Source: Larimichthys crocea (lineage: Eukaryota; Chordata; Actinopteri; Sciaenidae). Taken from it: a DNA stretch of 64,000 nucleotides. Every line of letters starts with the position of its first letter. Position 1 is the stretch's first letter. This document shows, one piece after another, positions 48,901-63,685 of this stretch. The notes beneath the pieces are model-generated. The model saw only the letters and a program-made list of their open reading frames with translations, had not been told where the DNA came from and did no database searches. The stretch is taken from contig NC_040019.1 of assembly GCF_000972845.2 (NCBI RefSeq), positions 12,830,409-12,894,408 on the forward strand, given 5' to 3'. A program made the translations under genes and the position numbers.

Positions 48901-51078
48901 CCGTGCTGCTCGCTGTGGTCGCCGTGACGAGCCGGACGTAGTGGAACCGGCTACCCGGCACCTGGATCTGCTGCACGTTGGGCTGGGTCGCCAGAGGGAT
49001 GATGGTCTTGAACTGGGAGCCACCGACTCCTCCGACAGCCACCGACTGCACCGGTTTAATATTCTGAAATGATCAGAAGGTGAGTTAGGACAGATTTACG
49101 CCCGACGTGTCCACGTGTCCCGCTCTGAGCCTTCGTCTCACCTGTGTCGTGGTCTGGCTCGTGGCCACTTTGACTGGAGATGCAGACGTGGACTGCTGGA
49201 CTGTGAGGATCTGCTGACCGAGTGCTACATTAACGGGCAGCGTCACGGACTTCTGAGAGGCGTTGGAGGTCGGTGAAGCCACAGATACCACGGTGACCTG
49301 ACAAGGAGGGTGCAGAACGATCAGACGAGACAAATTTGATACCTCAAATTAAGATTTTGGCCCAAACGTATCGACTAACGAGCTCTAGTGTGTAGTCTTT
49401 GTAGACTTTAAAACTGCAGCTTGTCAACGTGTGAAACATCAGAACGTATCGTTCATTTCATGATTGAGGAAAGGTGCGTTTGATTTACCTTGCTGGGTGT
49501 CTTGAGGGGTGAAATGGCGATCTTCTTGCCGGGGATACTTTGTATACTAGTGTTGTGGGGCTCTGAGAGCGTGATGGTCCTCGGAGGCATCACGGGGGAA
49601 TTCTGGGTCAGGACGCGTCCTGTGAACACGAGACGTTTGAGGAGACGTGGCTCCATCGCGGCACAAACAAAACCATTTCAAATAATCACATGACAAGCTT
49701 ACCTGCGATGACAGGTGACACCGTCGTCTGAGGACTCAGACCTTTGCTGTTTACGGTTTTCGTGATGATGAACTTGATCGGTGCGGCGGAGGACGTCGGC
49801 GTTTTCTTGGCGATCTGCGGAGACACAGAGGGCGGTTTCAGATCTGCGCGTCACAAAGTGTATCAGCAGAATATTAAAGTTGTTTTGGTTCAATTCTGTT
49901 TTCTTTGCACGTCCTTTTAAACACAATCCGCCTATGAAATCAGATGAACACGATGAATTAGTCGCACTGACAGTGCTACGTCATCTCGCAGACGTAAACA
50001 AACAGCTGTTTTGTGACTCCCAGCAGGAGAGCTGACTCAGCAAAGCTACATGTGACCGTAGAGTCGTACGTTTAACAAACAGCTGTTGTTTCATGTCAGC
50101 TGTTTAACAGCCTGTCGATGATTTAAAGCTAATAGAGTCTGTAAACTGTGTGTAACTCTGCTCAGTGATCAGACGCCTGCAACATTAATCATCAAATTAT
50201 CAGTTTGTTCAAATACAGCCTTGTCAGGGTTGCAAAATTCCAGGAATCTATGGAAATTAACAGGAAATTTTCCACCCCTTTGCAGCCCTAAGCGTTGTAG
50301 CACACACATCAGTCGCCGTTACCTGCAAGGTCTTCAGCTGCTGGGCCTGTAACGTGGTCACCTGATTGCCGGCACTCCCCGCCACCGGTTTGAGCTCCGA
50401 CCTGCCGCCGATCGTCACCACTTTGAACTGTGGCGCCGGAGATTTGGAGTCTCCCATAGTCTGTGAAACGCCGGGCTTGTTGCCCGTGTGCGGTAACTGC
50501 AGCACGATAGGCTGCCCCGACTTTCCTATCGCCGTGACCAAAAGTTTCTGTCCGTCCTGCTTGATGACCTGCGGCTGGGACGCGGCGGACTTGGCCGCCT
50601 CCGTGGCTTGGGACGAGGCCACCTTGTTGAGGATGATCTGGTGGTTGGCGGCGGAGATGGTGAACGGAGCCGTGAGCTTCTGCAGCCCGCTCGTAGTGAC
50701 GGTAGTCCCGGTCACGCTGTCTGTCGTTCTGGTGGTGGCGGTGGACGTAGCCATGGATGGTTTGAGGGTGAGGAGGGGTGAGGACGCGCTGGAGATGGAG
50801 ATGGGAAGCTGACTCCCGGTGCTGATGCTGAAGGTGGAGTCCGCTGGGGCGGAGGTGGTCAGAGTCTGAGTGTGTTCTGTCGGGGCGGCGTCCGGACAGA
50901 GGTTCACATTTTCTGAAGCCGCGGGCGTGTCCGTTTCCATGGGGACCGACGTGTCATCGCCGGGCTCCGACTGGACCGCGGTGCCGTCGGGCTGGGAGTG
51001 AGGGATGTCCTCGATGGCCTCGGTGTCCATGATCTCGTCAGGAAGGAGGCTGTTGAGCTCCGGTGACACCACGTCCAT
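45979..51078 (-). CDS. lin54: Protein lin-54 homolog (DREAM/MuvB DNA-binding subunit)
   Basis: The MuvB core subunit that binds cell-cycle homology regions (CHR, TTTGAA), directing DREAM repression and B-MYB/FOXM1 activation of cell-cycle genes. Thirteen coding exons, minus strand: 50323-51078 (ATG at 51078), 49703-49814, 49489-49619, 49142-49297, 48862-49063, 48714-48787, 48439-48633, 48259-48350, 46964-47035, 46779-46881, 46552-46689, 46263-46465 and 45979-46180 (TAG). They give 811 residues (human about 749), all phases consistent. The N-terminus [20 protein letters not shown] is followed by long Ser/Thr/Gln-rich sequence. Two Cys-rich CXC domains follow: [17 protein letters not shown] from about 586 and [18 protein letters not shown] from about 660. 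The two DNA-contacting Tyr residues are kept (Tyr598, Tyr672). The C-terminal helical region ends CASINC. The extra length lies mainly in the N-terminal exon. Confidence 0.97.
47185..47375 (+). mobile_element. hAT-type MITE-like fragment (copy 2) in a lin54 intron
   Basis: ttccttgttaaagggccaac and atggaaaatttccaacttgg match the copy at 140-290. It ends at gaattttgcac without the expected terminal accctga. Confidence 0.55.
47716..47817 (+). pseudogene. pogo/Tigger-like transposase N-terminal HTH relic, frameshifted
   Basis: Starts [15 protein letters not shown] in one frame. The following bases in the next frame read [17 protein letters not shown] (about 47768-47818). Together they match the N-terminal helix-turn-helix of pogo/Tigger-type transposases (YDAAFKL...NRAAARKxGVNESMVRRW). 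The frameshift lies between the two halves, and nothing transposase-like follows. It is a dead fragment in a lin54 intron, plus strand. Confidence 0.65.
50228..50285 (-). mobile_element. hAT-type MITE-like fragment (copy 3, short, inverted)
   Basis: cagggttgcaaaattccagg through gaaattttccacccctttgc. This is the reverse complement of the end seen at 275-290. It lies 37 bp from the exon 1 donor of lin54. Confidence 0.5.
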
Positions 51079-51375
51079 GCTGGCAGAGTCTCAGCTCGCT
51101 GTCAACACAAAAACAACAACAGTTAGTTTTTACTGTCACATTTATACAGCGCAGTGCATCACAGCTCGGCTTCAGTTAGGTTGTTATAACGAGGTGGTGT
51201 GTGTGTATGTATTTGTATTTTTGATATTATCGTTTGCTTTTTATTTTGTCTGAGTCAGAATCTGATTTGTTGATTTATTAAGTTGGTTTTCACAAAACAA
51301 AAAACTGGTCCTGGAGTTTTTGATGCATAACAAACACTAAATACAAATAATGAAGCATTAAAAGATATAAATAAT
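51079..51375 (-). other. lin54 5' UTR exon end and intron
   Basis: A minus-strand acceptor GTTGACAG lies just upstream of the ATG near 51098, so the first coding exon carries about 20 nt of 5' UTR. The rest is intron with a (gt)n(at) stretch near 51200. Confidence 0.5.
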
Positions 51376-51800
51376 GTTTGCACAGTGTGCACTGCCCGCA
51401 TCGTCACCAGAACCCCTTTCATCCACATCACTCCTGTCCTGCAGCAGCTCCACCGGCTCCCGGTCAAATCCTTCTGCTCACATTCAAACTCACTCTTGGA
51501 TCTTCTCCATGTTGCTGCTCCCCCTCAGATCTTCCTCCTCCGTTCACCTGACTGTCCCCTCCGCCCGTCTCACCACCAGCTCTGAACCCTTTACCCCTCG
51601 TCATAAGGAACATCAACTCAAGTCTGCACTCATACCCTCCTGTTTAAAATCGCTCTGTCCTATTCTAACCTGTTTTTAATGTTGCATTCTTGTAATTTGA
51701 TACTTTTATGGTTCTTTTTGTTTGTTTCTGTTATTTGCTGTCTACTCTCATTTATTGTAAGGTGACAGAAAGGCACCTATGAACTAAAATGTATTATTAT
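51376..51800 (+). mobile_element. L2-like LINE ORF2 C-terminal fragment, degraded
   Basis: The plus-strand peptide TARIVTRTPFIHITPVLQQL followed by HRLPVK matches the conserved LTRTRxxxHITPVLxxLHWLPV block after the reverse transcriptase of L2/Maui-type LINEs. Later blocks (HLTVPSARLTT, plus a terminal gtattattattattatt tail) follow in other frames, showing frameshifts. It lies in the lin54 5' intron. Confidence 0.75.
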
Positions 51801-51959
51801 TATTATTAAAAATGAAAAGTTTGTGCAGGAATGTGTAAAGCATTCACAGTCAAATCGTAGCTGAACAGAAGTTGTGTGTTAGTGCGACGTGAAGGTCCGG
51901 GCGGGTGGAGGGTGACGGTCGGTGTCAGAGGGGGTGCCGGGCTTTGTTAATGAGGCCAG

Positions 51960-52080
51960 CAGCAGTCCGGGGAAAAAAAACCTTTATTAATCCCTGAAGG
52001 GAAGTCTGTCTGGTACATTAGAATATAATAAATAATAAATACTGAGGTAGAAAAAATAAAAACACAAGATACACAGGTAG
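51960..52080 (-). mobile_element. Retroelement 3'-tail fragment
   Basis: ctttattaatccctgaaggg reads, on the minus strand, as the cccttcagggattaataaag tail shared with the element at 12536-12790. Confidence 0.5.
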
Positions 52081-52082
52081 AT

Positions 52083-52410
52083 AATGTTATTGTTAATAAC
52101 AGTATAATACTGTTATTATACTGTTATTAACAATAACAGTATAATACTGTTATTGTTACTAACAGTATTATACTGTTATTGTTAATAAAAGTATAATAAC
52201 ATTATTATACTGTTATTGTTAATAACAGTATAATAATGTTATTATACTGTTATTAACAATAACAGTATAATACTGTTAGTAACAATAACAGTATTATACT
52301 GTTATTGTTAATAACAGTATAATAACAGTATTATACTGTTATTATACTGTTATTGTTAATAACAGTATTATACTGTTATTGTTAATAACAGTATTATACT
52401 GTTATTGTTA
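52083..52410. repeat. Palindromic array of aataacagtataatactgttatt
   Basis: About 330 bp of alternating taacagtataata and tattatactgtta blocks that are reverse complements of each other. The array can fold into many hairpins. It lies in the lin54 5' intron. Confidence 0.93.
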
Positions 52411-52446
52411 CATAGTGTAGTTAAAGGCTCTGCAAGGAGAATAAAC

Positions 52447-52453
52447 ACACACA

Positions 52454-52490
<37 letters not shown>

Positions 52491-52619
52491 ACACACACAC
52501 ACACACGTGTTAATTACATCACAGATTTAAACAATGATGCACTAATGTTGACCCAGACTGACTGACAGCTGATGCTGAGTTAACTAGGCCGCAGCAGCAG
52601 CGATCATCTCAACATTAAT

Positions 52620-52668
<49 letters not shown>

Positions 52669-52669
52669 A
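52447..52669. repeat. Two (CA)n microsatellites
   Basis: ca repeats at 52447-52506 and 52621-52668 flank about 110 bp of unique sequence. Confidence 0.95.
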
Positions 52670-53579
52670 ACACACCACAGAAGAAAGAAGCAGGAGACCA
52701 TGTTGGGGTGCAGAGCTGGCTCGTGTTACTATTTCAGGGCCGGGGTTGGATTTCGAAAGATCCGCCATTTTTACCTCGTCATCAACTCTGTTAGCACTCC
52801 GAAGCTAACGAAGCTACAGAGAGAACGAACCCGCAACACTTCACCCCGCATAACAGCGGAGCAGCTGCGTGAGGGGTGGAGGTAAACACCGGGGGAAAGG
52901 TGGAGGAGGTGACGACGCTGGAGCTGATAGCGAAGTCACAAACTATGTAAACAAGACGAGACCTCCACCTGGGTGACTTTAAACACGTTTACCTGCAGCT
53001 TCAGGGCGAATTAGTCCAGTCAGCTCAGCTCAGCCGGATATAAATATTTAATTTAATCATTTATCTTTTGTTTTTTTAATCCAAAATTAATTTACTCTAA
53101 CTCCGGGGAGTCCGGGGATCGAACCGCCGATCATCGGATCAGTGGACGCGCTGCCCAACTGAAACATAAATGAAGTTTTCAGTCAGAAAATCCAGTTTTA
53201 GACGCGGGAAAGACGTGAAATGTAACTAAATATAAAGTAAAGGTTTAATCTGACATCCAAACATCTCCGTGTGCAGCTAAGTGAGCGTTTAGTTAACATG
53301 TAACCAAACTCAAAGCTCCATATGTTCTTACACAGTCTGTTTAACTTCGCTCTGACCCGGCTGAGCTCCGGGTGACCCCCCGGTCCCTGCTCGGTGCTGT
53401 GCCCGGCATCAGGCTCCCTCCGCGGGCAGGACAACTTGCTGCTACGGCTGGCTACAGCTAGCTTAGCACAACACTCTCAACATTCAAACACTCACTCAAG
53501 TGTCCGTGTTTCCCGCCCGGTGCCGGTGTTACCGGGAGCCCCGACGGTGTGTGCCCGACGCGCAGCAGCCGGTGCTTAC

Positions 53580-53700
53580 CGGAGATGTTTGCCGAGCCGG
53601 GAGACGTGTCCGGATAAAAAGAAACGAGCGGAGCAAAAAGAGGCGATTGTTCAAAATACCGCGCCGAGCGCCATTCCTCCCTGACATTTCACAAGCTGGC
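53580..53700 (-). promoter_or_regulatory. lin54 non-coding exon 1 and core promoter with CDE/CHR-like element
   Basis: A minus-strand donor CATCTCCG|GTAAGCACC at 53579-53580 marks the end of a non-coding first exon in a CpG-rich region. At 53650-53664 the minus strand reads GCGCGG-TAT-TTTGAA, a CDE/CHR-like pair. TTTCCCGCC, an E2F-type site, lies at 53509-53517, and a second TTTGAA (minus strand) at 53483-53488. Cell-cycle regulation is inferred. Confidence 0.6.
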
Positions 53701-53739
53701 CACGCCCTCCGCGCGCTACGTCACCCGCTACGTAACTCT

Positions 53740-53995
53740 TAAAGGCGCAGCAGCACCAGCTGTTCACCAACATTAGGACGTTTGTTTTGATATAAGCGAC
53801 TAAAAACTGCAAATTTACTAATTAAATATGAATGTTGAGATAAAAGTTTATGTTTTCAGATTAATTCTTTTATCGGCATACAGATATTTATATATACATA
53901 TATATTTACCTTTTTATATGTACATAGTTTTTCCTCTGTTTACCTGTCAAGTCCTCTGTTCTGTTTTTTAACTGTACCTGTGTCTACATATTATG

Positions 53996-54034
<39 letters not shown>

Positions 54035-54480
54035 ATATATATATATATCTATATATATATGTGATTTGTAGTATATATGTAGAGTCAAATTCCTCGTGTG
54101 TGCACATCCAGCAAATTAAAGTGATTCTGCTTATTCTATTATTAATTCTATTGATGATGTCAAAATATACTAAAATAAATAAATGAAATAAAAATAAATG
54201 TATATAATATAATAAATGTATTACTCTGTGAATGACTCCCCTCTGTCAAAGAGCGGAGACTCATTCTGTAACAGTTGATCTGTTATATTTGCCACCTTTA
54301 ATACATTACATTACATTACATTGCATTTAGCAGACGCTTTTATCAAAGCGGCTTAAGAGGGAGGACATAACTTGTAAAGAGCACAGAATAGTTGTTAGTT
54401 TTGTTAGTTTTGTTAGGCAGGGAAGCATTCTCGAAACAGAAAGGTTTTTACAAGTTTTTTAAAGGTAGAAAGGGATGTTG
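53740..54480. other. lin54-cops4 intergenic sequence with (AT)n and a dispersed-repeat piece
   Basis: (at)n at 53999-54060. tacattgcatttagcagacg followed by cttttatcaaagcggctta at 54310-54353 is a widespread teleost repeat motif. No gene recognised. Confidence 0.5.
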
Positions 54481-54685
54481 CTGTTCTAGTAGCCGTTGGT
54501 CATTCCACCATTTATACTGTTTATCTATAAACAGTACTGTTAGATATCTTTTTACTTGTATATATTATTATCATTATATTTTATATTTCATGTATATTGT
54601 CGTTTGCACCAGGGATATTTCAGTTTTCTGTATGTCCTGTACATATGGCAGCACTGACAATAAAGTTGACTTGACTTTAAGTTTT
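54481..54685 (+). mobile_element. LINE 3'-end fragment
   Basis: Ends gcactgacaataaagttgac followed by ttgactt, the typical teleost LINE 3' tail. The upstream gtcctgtacatatggcagc fits the same family. No ORF remains. Confidence 0.5.
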
Positions 54686-54763
54686 TACAATGCACATTTG
54701 CACAAGTTATTACATAACATATGTATATTTTTCTTATGTATATACTTTTTTAATGTAGAAACA

Positions 54764-54862
<99 letters not shown>
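54764..54862. repeat. (TATC)n tetranucleotide microsatellite in the cops4 promoter
   Basis: About 25 uninterrupted tatc units ending roughly 130 bp before the cops4 ATG and 13 bp before an E2F-like palindrome. Confidence 0.97.
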
Positions 54863-54994
54863 GTTTACGCAGTATTTCGCGCGAACTTCTTCGCTTACTC
54901 CGCGCGAACAGTTTCGCTTCGCCTCTCTTCTTCTTCGGTGGTGCTCGGAGGACCTCCCTGCTGCCGGCGTTGTTGACACTCCGACGGGGCGACA
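54863..54994 (+). promoter_or_regulatory. cops4 promoter/5' UTR
   Basis: Contains TTTCGCGCGAA at 54875-54885, matching the E2F consensus TTTSGCGCS-like palindrome, and a second cgcgcgaac at 54901-54909. A pyrimidine-rich stretch (cctctcttcttcttc) precedes the ATG, suggestive of a TOP/TCT-like initiator. Function is inferred. Confidence 0.5.
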
Positions 54995-59851
<4,857 letters not shown>

Positions 59852-60500
59852 ACATCCTCACCCCACCCACACAACAAGAGAAAATCCCCTAAACCTCGTC
59901 CAGCCTGTCCTCGCGTCCTGAAGCGTCCTCCAGGATCATCACAGAACTCTGTTTTCTTACTCGGACCCGCGGGGGAAATAGTTCAATGTGTCTGGCATGG
60001 ATGTAACCACAGGATGTAACATTTAGGTGTGACTTCATATTATTTACTTTGCATGTTGAGAGTTTGGATATGATTATTCAGATAGCTGACATGTAAAAAC
60101 AGGGTCAAGATGAAGAAGAAGAGAAGAACTGGTCTGTTTAAGCTTTTGTGTTCCGGCACATTCTCGTGTTTTTTAGTGACGTGACGGCACAGCGACGTCT
60201 GTCACATGTCTTCATGCAAACATGCTCGGTTCATTAGCAACGGCAAAGATGATTAAATTCAAAGCTGAGAGAAAAGAGTGTCATTGATTCAGGATCCTTC
60301 ATATCGTCTTGTATAAGGGAACGTTCAGCTCTGCTTTGTTCAAGGGAAAATCAAGGGAATCACTGAAGTCAGAAGTTTTGTTAAATATCGGACCAACAGG
60401 TCGATCGTGACGTGGCTGCAGTCAAACTCATCAGCCAATGAGTGAATATGCAAATATTTTAAGAAAAGGAAAAACATCTCTAATAATTCAAATGAAAGGT
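59852..60500 (+). other. cops4 3' UTR and convergent gap
   Basis: No further coding sequence. No perfect plus-strand AATAAA is prominent before 60500. The convergent plac8 signal (minus-strand AATAAA, 60503-60508) bounds it. Confidence 0.45.
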
Positions 60501-60860
60501 TTTTTATTACCAGAACAGCTTTTACAAACATTTAACATCCAGATCACACGATCAGTAAAACGTTTCAAACAGGATCAGGACGTGTCGCACAGTTTAAATC
60601 ACTGTTGGAGTTGAAATGGATAAAACAGTATCAGTGAAGGAATGACTCAGCCGACTGACTGGAAGAGAGTAATATAGATGAGTTAATGTATGATATGAAA
60701 AAGACTCATCAGAGGTTATATGGCTCTTTATGACGAGCGGTGCAGGGCGTTTACAGCTCGTCTGGACTCGTGACGCCGTCTAGAAGACACAGAAAAGATT
60801 TTGAACAGCTCCGCGAGCGCAGAGATAAAAACATGACGTGGACTTTATGACGCTACCTGC

Positions 60861-62486
60861 TCAGAAAATGTTCTGCTCCTTCCGGCGGTCGATGTCTCTC
60901 TTCAGCTGACAGGTGGCACAGATCGGACAGCACATGACCACCATGAAGTCCTTACACAGGGAGCCCTGCACACACACACACACACACACAGTTGATTTAA
61001 ATACGCACTGTTAAAAATCCTCATGATCTCTCTCTAAACTTCCTATTTAAATGAAAAATGATCCAATATTTCAAAATAAAACCAGCTCAGGTTCTGTCCT
61101 GTGTTCAGATCAGCTGGATTAACAGCAGATGAAGAAGTTGAAACTCTCAAAGTTTTTCCTCTTGATACTTTCAGTGCACTGTGCTGAAGATGCTTTCACT
61201 TCTGTCAGAGCTGAACTTTTACTGTGAGGTTAAACTTTGGTCTCATTGGAGCAGCTGACGTGATAAAAACACAATAAATAAAAACTCGTGCAGACGTTAA
61301 CGTTCATATTTGTACATAAATTAGTCTCCAAGCAACAACTCGTCTCTTTCCAGGTGATCAGTGAGAACAGCAGGTATCAGAGTTATCTCTTCTGTGTACT
61401 CGTTAATAAGTTTAATGATGATGGAGGACAAATGAATCTTTATAGGGACTCTGCACCTCAGGGACACTGAGCTGGCTTTGGTGAGTTAACGAAGCTTATT
61501 TTAGATTTTTATCCCAAAGAAATGGATGAAATTAAACATTTAAATCAGAATCAGACGACTTTAATCTTCTGCGGTGGCAACATCTGTGGCTGTGAAGTGA
61601 TGCGTCACGGACACGCCGTCCATATTTCTACATCTGTGTTTATGACACATGTCGCTCCACCTTAAGTCAACACTGTCCTGTGGGGAACTGTTTCAAACGT
61701 TTGCTTTGAAGTGGATCCCAACCTACGGGTCCCGGTCCCACTAAGAGACGCAAAAGCTTCACAGGGGGTCGAGAAACTTTTGCCTCTGTCAAAGTTTTGA
61801 ATAATATTTAACGAGCTGTATTCACGGTTTAATTAGATACAAAGGCCAGTTTTAATGTCAGTGTCAAAAACAAACAAACAATAAGTTATTTTCCAGTGAT
61901 CAAACATTTAAAGGGCCAGAATCCTCTGAATGATTCAACGTTTGGGAGTTTGGAGCCGAGCTGAAGCCTCGAGCTTCGTTGGAAAAGTTTCAAACTTCCT
62001 CAAATCGTTACTCCACTGTTTGGGTTCATTGTTCAGTTCAGCTGTTCTCTTCTCGTTTTTGTGATGCATGAATGAAATAGAGATGAAATACATCATGACA
62101 TGAAACCACTGCAGTCCTGACGGCGATAACGCGTCTGCAGCTTCTCTATAATCTCTGAACACTCACGTTGATGTTGTATCTGGTCCTGTACACGCTGCGG
62201 ATGGCCACGCTCAGGCCGCACAGGCAGCACTCGTCCATGTCGCGGGCGACGGTGCAGCCGAGGCAGGCGTAGCAGCACAGACCGTAGAAGCCTGGAAAAA
62301 ACAGATATACACATATATAAATATATATATATATGTATATGTGTGTGTGTGTGAATAGAGTTTTAAATGTTTGAATGAGGGAGGAAGCACAGAGCGCTCA
62401 CAGGTCCCGCAGTCATCGCAGAAATCACACAGGCCGGTCTGGAAGTCAGACGGCTGGAATCTTCCAGGTTGGTTGGTCACAGCCAT
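60861..62486 (-). CDS. plac8: PLAC8/cornifelin-like cysteine-rich protein
   Basis: A small PLAC8-family (Cys-rich) protein. Relatives influence cell growth, innate immunity and metal handling at membranes, but this fish member's role is unknown. Exons on the minus strand: 62402-62486 (ATG at 62486), 62167-62291 and 60861-60965 (TGA). They give 104 residues with consistent phases. The family Cys pattern is clear: GLCDFCDDCGTCCFYGLCCY (residues about 18-37), then CLGCTVARDMDECCLCG, RTRYNINGSLCKDFMVVMCC and CPICATCQLKRDI. It ends RKEQNIF. It sits next to cops4 as PLAC8 does in human. Minus-strand exon ends at 62588 (CGAACGTCTG|GTAAGATTC) and about 62495 (TCCTGCAG acceptor) indicate a non-coding first exon. 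Fish have several plac8 copies, so exact orthology is uncertain. Confidence 0.92.
60968..60990. repeat. Short (CA)n beside the plac8 exon 3 acceptor
   Basis: About eleven ca units three bases upstream of the acceptor, on the minus strand. Confidence 0.85.
60991..62166 (-). other. plac8 intron 2
   Basis: No coding similarity or clear element is seen. Several short open frames are chance. Confidence 0.4.
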
Positions 62487-63167
62487 GATCTGATCTGCAG
62501 GATGGAAGTCTCTGATGTTTGGTTCTTCTCGTGTTTTATCGCAGCAGATTACAACATCATCAAACAACGTGAGCGTGAATCTTACCAGACGTTCGCAGAG
62601 CTGGAGTGGACGTGGGCGACAGGCGGAGAGTAAAGGCAGAGCAGGTGATGGACGTGGATCTCACTTCACTTTTATTGGGCTGGACACACCTACAGAGATA
62701 AAACCTCAGTCACTGCTGTCAGCACGTTTCATTTCCTGATTTCAGATGGAAACGTTCTGACTTTGAAATATGATTTGAAGCAGAAATGAAAGTCCTGAAC
62801 TTTATAAGAATGTATTCATACATGAAACACTCTGATTTATCAGATTTCTTTCATGGGTTTGTGATTAAAAATGAGGCGGGGTACGCCACAGAATTAGAAA
62901 TGCACCTTTAAAAATATATTCTTTGCAACTATCGCAGCAATTTTTAGTTTGTTTGGTTTTAGTTTGGTGATTTAAAGTGAATTATACACACCAAAAAAAA
63001 CACATGTATACAGATACACATCTATTAACTAGTCTGAGGTATTTGTACTTTACTCGAGTATTCAGATATTATGTAATATTATGATAATCAACACTTATCT
63101 TCAGATTCTCACCTGTTATATTCACATATTCACTAAATCCTGTTTGCATTGTCCAGTATACTACGAC

Positions 63168-63268
63168 TACAGTACTACTACAGTACTACTACAGTACTAC
63201 TAGTAGTACTGTAGTAGTACTGTAGTAGTACTACTACAGTACTATAGTACTACTACAGTACTACTACA
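63168..63268. repeat. Inverted tactacagtac array
   Basis: About four tactacagtac units are followed by gtagtactgtagta units in reverse complement and then forward units again, able to form a long hairpin. Confidence 0.9.
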
Positions 63269-63612
63269 GTTTGTTATTGTGAGGATAAAAACAGTTTTAA
63301 TATTTGTAACCTTTGTAAAATTCACACTTCCATAAATCATGAAGCAGTATTTAAAATGAACGGACACGACGCTCATTAACGTTTAACGGTTTCAGCGTAA
63401 TTACTGACTGACAGCAGCTTCTCTGTGACTGACAGCAGCTTCTCTGTGACTGACAGCAGCTTCTCTGTGACTGACGGTTTTTAAATACAAAAACTTTTCA
63501 CAGAGAAACAAACTAAAATTATTTTACAGTTTTTTAACAAACTTTCTCTTATGACAGTTACCGACCTGAAAATTCACAGAAACACGAAGCAGACAGACGT
63601 TACCGTCAGAGT

Positions 63613-63685
63613 CTTCACCGTTAATGACGTCAGAGTCTTCACCGTTTATGACGTCAGATTCTTCACCGTTAATGACGTCATGAGA
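63613..63685. promoter_or_regulatory. Three CRE palindromes at 24-bp spacing
   Basis: Perfect TGACGTCA at 63625-63632, 63649-63656 and 63673-63680 within a 24-bp repeated unit (cgttaatgacgtcagagtct tcac). CREB/ATF binding is a family expectation; activity here is untested. Confidence 0.7.

Noticed and set aside
54392..54976. A 194-codon plus-strand frame upstream of cops4
   Set aside because: It consists of LINE tail sequence and the (TATC)n repeat (SIYLSIYL) and ends in the cops4 promoter.
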